From Doris montereyensis (taxonomy: Eukaryota; Mollusca; Gastropoda; Nudibranchia; Dorididae): DNA of 64,000 nucleotides. The stretch is taken from positions 66,001-130,000 of the forward strand of contig JAXRKP010001167.1 of NCBI GenBank assembly GCA_037039925.1. The letters run 5' to 3'. The translations under genes were made by a program, and so were the position numbers. Under the pieces are notes generated by a model that searched no databases, was not told the origin of the DNA, and was given only the letters and a program-made list of their open reading frames with translations. Each line of letters starts with the position of its first letter. The first letter of the stretch is position 1. This document shows positions 45,331 to 64,000 of this stretch, one piece after another.

Positions 45331-45745
45331 ATAATGGACGTTCCCGGCGCCAATTCTGGAGATTTTCCTTGGGTTCACAAGGTAGATCGGCTTTGTAGGT
45401 TTTCATATTGCACTCTCCACTGTCCCAGGAGGTGGTGTGCATCACTGACACTTAAGGGGGCACCAACTGTGCCAAGGTTGGCGTAACTGAACTGTTTGTT
45501 GACGTTATTGTAGCGATGCTGATTTTTTTGCAGGGTAGGGTTGCTGGCCCCCGTCCAATCTCCTGACTAGGAGGATCAGAATTTATTTTGGAGATTCACT
45601 ACTAGATAGGTACCATCCCAGATTAATGGACTCTGTCTGCCCGTGGTTTTAAATCAGAGGTTTTTCTTTCTTCTAGGTAGACTACCTTATCAGGCTAAAA
45701 GAGATCTGTCTATCATGAGGTTATAATGGACGTTCCAAAGGCGCC
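45331..45745 (+). repeat. segment bounded by a direct repeat
   Basis: TAATGGACGTTCC...GGCGCC occurs at 45331-45350 and again at 45726-45747, bounding about 380 bases of non-coding sequence with GC-rich stretches. It may be a short inserted element with its target duplication; the family is unknown. Confidence 0.4.
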
Positions 45746-45984
45746 TCCATTCGCCTGCTAGTCATTTCTGGGGTATGTTGGGGTATTTTCAAAAGCCTAG
45801 TTCTCATTTTTCAGCTTTCCCCCTCCATAACTAGTACCAGATTGTCTGCAACTGTATTGGTTATTCGCAGCTAACCCTATATCTAGAGGTCATTCCACTA
45901 TCCGCAACCTGAGCGTGCCTGATAGGGGATGATAGCCCTCACATGACTCTTTCTTATATCGGTTGTTTTAAAAAACAACTGCTA

Positions 45985-47312
45985 ATTAAAATTATCAATG
46001 AAAACCAAAGTGCCATAGGTAGCACAGCTAAAATTATCAATGAAAACCAAAGCGCCATAGGTAGCACAACTAAAATTATCGATGAAAACCAAAGCGCCAT
46101 AGGTAGCACAACTAAAATTATCTATGAAAACCAAAGCGCCCGTAGGTTAAAATTATCAATGAAAACCAAAGCGCCATAGGTAGCGCAACTAAAATTATCG
46201 ATGAAAACCAAAGCGCCATAGGTAGCACAACTAAAATTATCTATGCCTCCAAGCGCCATAGGTAGCACAACTAAAATTATCAATGAAAACCAAAGCGCCA
46301 TAGGTAGCACAACTAAAATTATCGATGAAAACCAAAGCGCCATAGGTAGCGCAACTAAAATTGTCTATGAAAACCAAAGCGCCATAGGTAGCGCAACTAA
46401 AATTATCAATGAAAACCAAAGCGCCATAGGTAGCGCAGCTAAAATTATCAATGAAAATTATTGAAAACCAAGTGCCATAGGTAGCACAGCTAAAATTATC
46501 AATGAAAATTATTGAAAACTAAAGCGCCATAGGTAGCACAACTAAAATTATCAATGAAAATCAAAGCGCCATAGGTAGCACAACTAAAATTATCAATGAA
46601 AATCAAAGCGCCATAGGTAGCACAACTAAAATTATCAATGAAAACCAAAGCGCCATAGGTAGCACAGCTAAAATTATCAATGAAAACCAAAGCGCCAAAG
46701 GTAGCACAGCTAAAATTATCGATGAAAACCAAAGCGCCATAGGTAGCACAACTAAAATTATCAATGAAAACCAAAGCGCCATAGGTAGCATAGCTAAAAT
46801 TATCAATGAAAATTATTGAAAACCAAAGTGCCATAGGTAGCACAACTAAAATTATCAATGAAAACCAAAGCGCCATAGGTAGCACAACTAAAATTATCAA
46901 TGAAAAGCGCCAAGCGCCATAGGTAGCAGAAACCAAATTATCGCCATAGCCATAGGTAGCGCAGCTAAAATTATCAATGAAAACCAAAGCGCCATAGGTA
47001 GCACAACTAAAATTATCAATGAAAACCAAAGCGCCATAGGTAGCACAACTAAAATTATCAATGAAACCAAAGAGCCAAGGTAGCACAACTAAAATTATCA
47101 ATGAAAACCAAAGCGCCATCCATAGGTAGCAGAACTGAAATTGTCAATGCAAACCAAAGCGCCATAGGTAGCACAGCTAAAATTATCAATGAAAACCAAA
47201 GCGCCATAGGTAGCACAGCTAAAATTATCAATGAAAACCAAAGCGCCATAGGTAGCAGAACTAAAATTATCAATGGAAACCAAAGCGCAATAGGTAGCAC
47301 AGCTATAATTTC
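45985..47312 (+). repeat. 42-bp minisatellite, about 31 copies
   Basis: The unit contains AAAATTATCAATGAAAACCA, AAGCGCCATAG and GTAGCACAACT. Variants are AAT/GAT/TAT after ATC and ACA/GCG before the unit end. As 42 is a multiple of three, long frames stay open on both strands: plus encodes a 14-residue repeat I-N-E-N-Q-S-A-I-G-S-T-T-K-I, minus encodes V-F-I-D-N-F-S-C-A-T-Y-G-A-L. Indels around 46470, 46810, 46910 and 47110 break every long frame. No start, splice or flanking coding context supports translation. Confidence 0.97.
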
Positions 47313-48365
47313 ACGAAAACGTGGACCATTTATGGGGATTGACTATGTTAAGTTTTGTGTAAATCGTTAAATTCACAAAGGAACACAGTCATCCAGTGCC
47401 GGATTAAAGCTCTGTTGGCCGTAACACACATTTTTATAGGTGATACAGACATTTTGGACTCACCGGTAAAAGGAAGAAAGTTAAATTTAGTAGCAGAATA
47501 TTCCTTTAAAAAAGATTAAGATTAAAGAGCTGCTAATTCTTTTAACAGTAGGCCTACTGTAATTAATATAAGATTACGGTACAGTAGATCTAGCTAGATT
47601 ACAACTTTGCATGCATTTGAGACCGCAAATTCGTCAGTTACTTTTTTAAGCCAATCATAATTATGAAGCAAATAATTTGCCAGCATAACAAAACGTTGTT
47701 GACCCATGGTTGATCGTTTAACATCTTGTTTTTTTCAGTTGTGAAAAAACCCGTTTCCTGAGCAGGCCATGGCCATTAGAGACAAATGATTTTGGCTTGC
47801 TAGTTTCGTGTTCGAGAATACATGATAAACTTTAGTAGCATGTATCATTTGAAATATCACCTTAAGTTTGGTACTATGTCATCGGGTATGCTCTTCATAC
47901 CAGCATGTAAATTGACAAAATCCTGCTAGGAAATCGGAAGACAATTCCTTCGAATACATACCAATAAGTCTTGAAATACCGATGCCAACATCGATATCTT
48001 CACCAGACATAGAGTGATATTCAGTCAAAACACCAAACTTCTGCAGCGCCATGGGATATATCTCAGAGCGTTTTCTAGTGCACTCTTCAGTTGATCAATG
48101 ATGACATGAAATTTGTTGACTTAAAATTTTTGCTGCTCCGACATATTTTCCTTAGCATCTGTGGCATTTCCATCCCTGACATGCTTCTTACGCTTGATTT
48201 GTATGCACTGCACCCACTACGATCACGTGCTAGATGCTCATAATAGCCCAAGTTTTCTCAGCATTGATCCAAGAACTTATCCAAGCTCTTCAGACAAGCA
48301 ATTGCTGGTATTATTCGATGGTGGGACCTTGCAGCAACTCACTACATGTGGTTGAAGCGCAACAA
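47313..48365. other. no gene recognised
   Basis: AT-rich. An open frame at 48161-48355 overlaps the start of LINE-related sequence and is not called. Confidence 0.45.
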
Positions 48366-48369
48366 AATG

Positions 48370-48770
48370 TCATTCCGTGTTAGGTCCCATCTTGCTTACC
48401 CTGTACAATCAAAAGTAGTTCAAATACATGTTATATACAAAAATGTGATGTTATGTACCACCTCTATGCTCGACACGCAGCTATATATCATAACAAACAT
48501 CTCATGACACCATAGTTCTCGAAACTTGCATCTCAGACATAAAACAATGGATTACTAAAAACAAACTCCAACTAAATTAATCCAAAACTGAATGCCTGGT
48601 CATGACAAGACCATCTGGAAAAAAAAAGTGAAAAGAATGTCATAATCGATGTAAATGGCAATGGAATTGTGTCAAAGAACACTGCCAACAAAAAATAAAA
48701 ATTGGTGTAGTTTTCGATAATAATTTGTTGATGTCAAACCATATCAACTTATTATGTCGATCTCTCTATC
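48370..48770 (+). pseudogene. CR1-like LINE fragment
   Basis: V-L-G-P-I-L-L-T-L-Y, L-E-T-C-I-S-D-I-K-Q-W-I-T-K-N-K-L-Q-L-N, K-T-E-C-L-V-M-T-R, I-G-V-V-F-D-N-N-L-L-M-S-N-H-I appear in order, with stops and frame changes. The Y-A-D-D box itself is lost. Confidence 0.75.
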
Positions 48771-48807
48771 TAGAATTGAGCAGAATTAATTTGACTAGAA
48801 GATATAT

Positions 48808-48930
48808 ACAGTAAAACCTTTCAAATCGGGAACCTGGGGAATCGGGAAATCCGGCCAACCGGGAAGAAATCCCAGGGAACTGAATTTTTCGTATATCACA
48901 CTTTACCTCTCTAAATGGTAATCGGGACAA
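48808..48930 (+). mobile_element. pogo-like transposon end
   Basis: TACAGTAAAACCTTTCAAAT followed by repeated ATCGGGAA(C/A) and GGGAA motifs resembles a Tigger-type terminus. No matching opposite end was seen. Confidence 0.4.
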
Positions 48931-49576
48931 ATTTTCGTAGGCTTGCATTGATTATCATCTCCATTTTCCCCATAATTATTTATTTCAACACTCACTTGTT
49001 ATCCAAATTTGGTTGCTGTGTCAAACAATTAATTATTACAACTTAGTTAGTGCAATATCAGTTATACATTACAGATTAATCTATAGTATTGATGAAGAGC
49101 GTTATAAAATGTATTTTATTATTTCGCTACGTCTACATCTTGCCAGCTTTAAAACTCATAATTTGAAGTCCCGGTTGAGTTGTATGTTGTTGGTTTTGTT
49201 TAACGAGATGTAGATCTAGAATCCAGTTTTACATTCGTGTGTCTGTTTGCCTGCATGTCCAATAAGAATAAACAAAGGATGATTTATATTTTGCACTCTT
49301 TATGCCTGATAGTGATAGCTTTTTGAAGCCAACAACAAAATTCGATCAGACCGGAAGGAAGTTTTGCTTCACGTCTGCTTTTATTAAATTAGATCCTTCC
49401 ACACTTGGAATCTAAGCCTAATTAATTTCTTATTGGGCATCGAAGGACAATCAAATTAGTGCCAGGCTATTCTTTAAAATTAGATATATATAGATCTAGA
49501 TCTTTACACTTGGCCACGTTTTAAGGTTCATCATCGTTTTTCTTAATACCTCAAATAGCAGCTTTGAAGAAGGGGA

Positions 49577-63971
<14,395 letters not shown>

Positions 63972-64000
63972 GTAAGAAATCGAAGAAGATGAAGAAAAAA

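Noticed and set aside
46499..47119. 206-codon minus-strand frame through the 42-bp minisatellite
   Set aside because: Open only because the unit length is a multiple of three; no flanking coding sequence.
45985..47312. CRISPR-like array
   Set aside because: Units are contiguous with no unique spacers, and the context is an animal genome.

Overview
This is a repeat-rich piece of an animal nuclear genome, not a prokaryotic or organellar one. It has spliced genes with GT/AG borders, a nuclear-encoded mitochondrial complex I gene, non-LTR retrotransposons of several clades, tRNA-derived SINEs, PIF/Harbinger and pogo-like DNA transposons, very long microsatellites, and clusters of the palindromic hexamer AGATCT. 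The proteins look lophotrochozoan. A mollusc, perhaps a gastropod, is my best inference, but nothing here proves it.

Layout. 1-10 kb: transposon debris (PHD-like scrap, two Harbinger 5' fragments, an RTE-like LINE on the minus strand), a hairpin repeat, microsatellites and a 3 x 86-bp tandem repeat. 10.17-10.69 kb: a complete intronless NDUFS4 reading frame. 11-15.5 kb: a local family of diverged repeats with no gene seen. 15.6-19.7 kb: a SINE, a LINE tail, a tRNA-like foldback element, a pogo-like MITE and a CR1-like LINE fragment carrying a 52-bp RTE insertion. 20.2-33 kb: a CCDC25 gene on the minus strand, recognised from seven exons with proper splice sites. Its introns hold an RTE-like LINE, an unnamed 0.9-kb repeat and a 67-bp satellite. 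Three of its exons carry 1-2-base deletions in homopolymer runs. 33-48.9 kb: SINE, GA arrays, a tRNA-Thr-like gene, nested LINEs (a Rex1-like copy inside a CR1-like copy), a 42-bp minisatellite and further LINE debris.

49.5-64 kb: six phase-compatible exons on the plus strand make a coiled-coil protein gene, possibly CCDC152-like, which continues past the right edge. Its first intron holds adjacent long CTG, GAA and AAT arrays (about 1.25 kb together). Its second intron holds a decayed Harbinger transposon (53680-57074, 3-bp duplication, short terminal inverted repeats).

The most unusual item is that Harbinger element. Its two genes, the DDE transposase (plus strand) and the MADF/BESS accessory protein (minus strand), have interleaved exons: each gene's intron contains an exon of the other on the opposite strand. 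All copies of mobile elements seen here carry lesions. The host genes visible are NDUFS4 (respiratory complex I), CCDC25 and the coiled-coil gene. They share no evident pathway.
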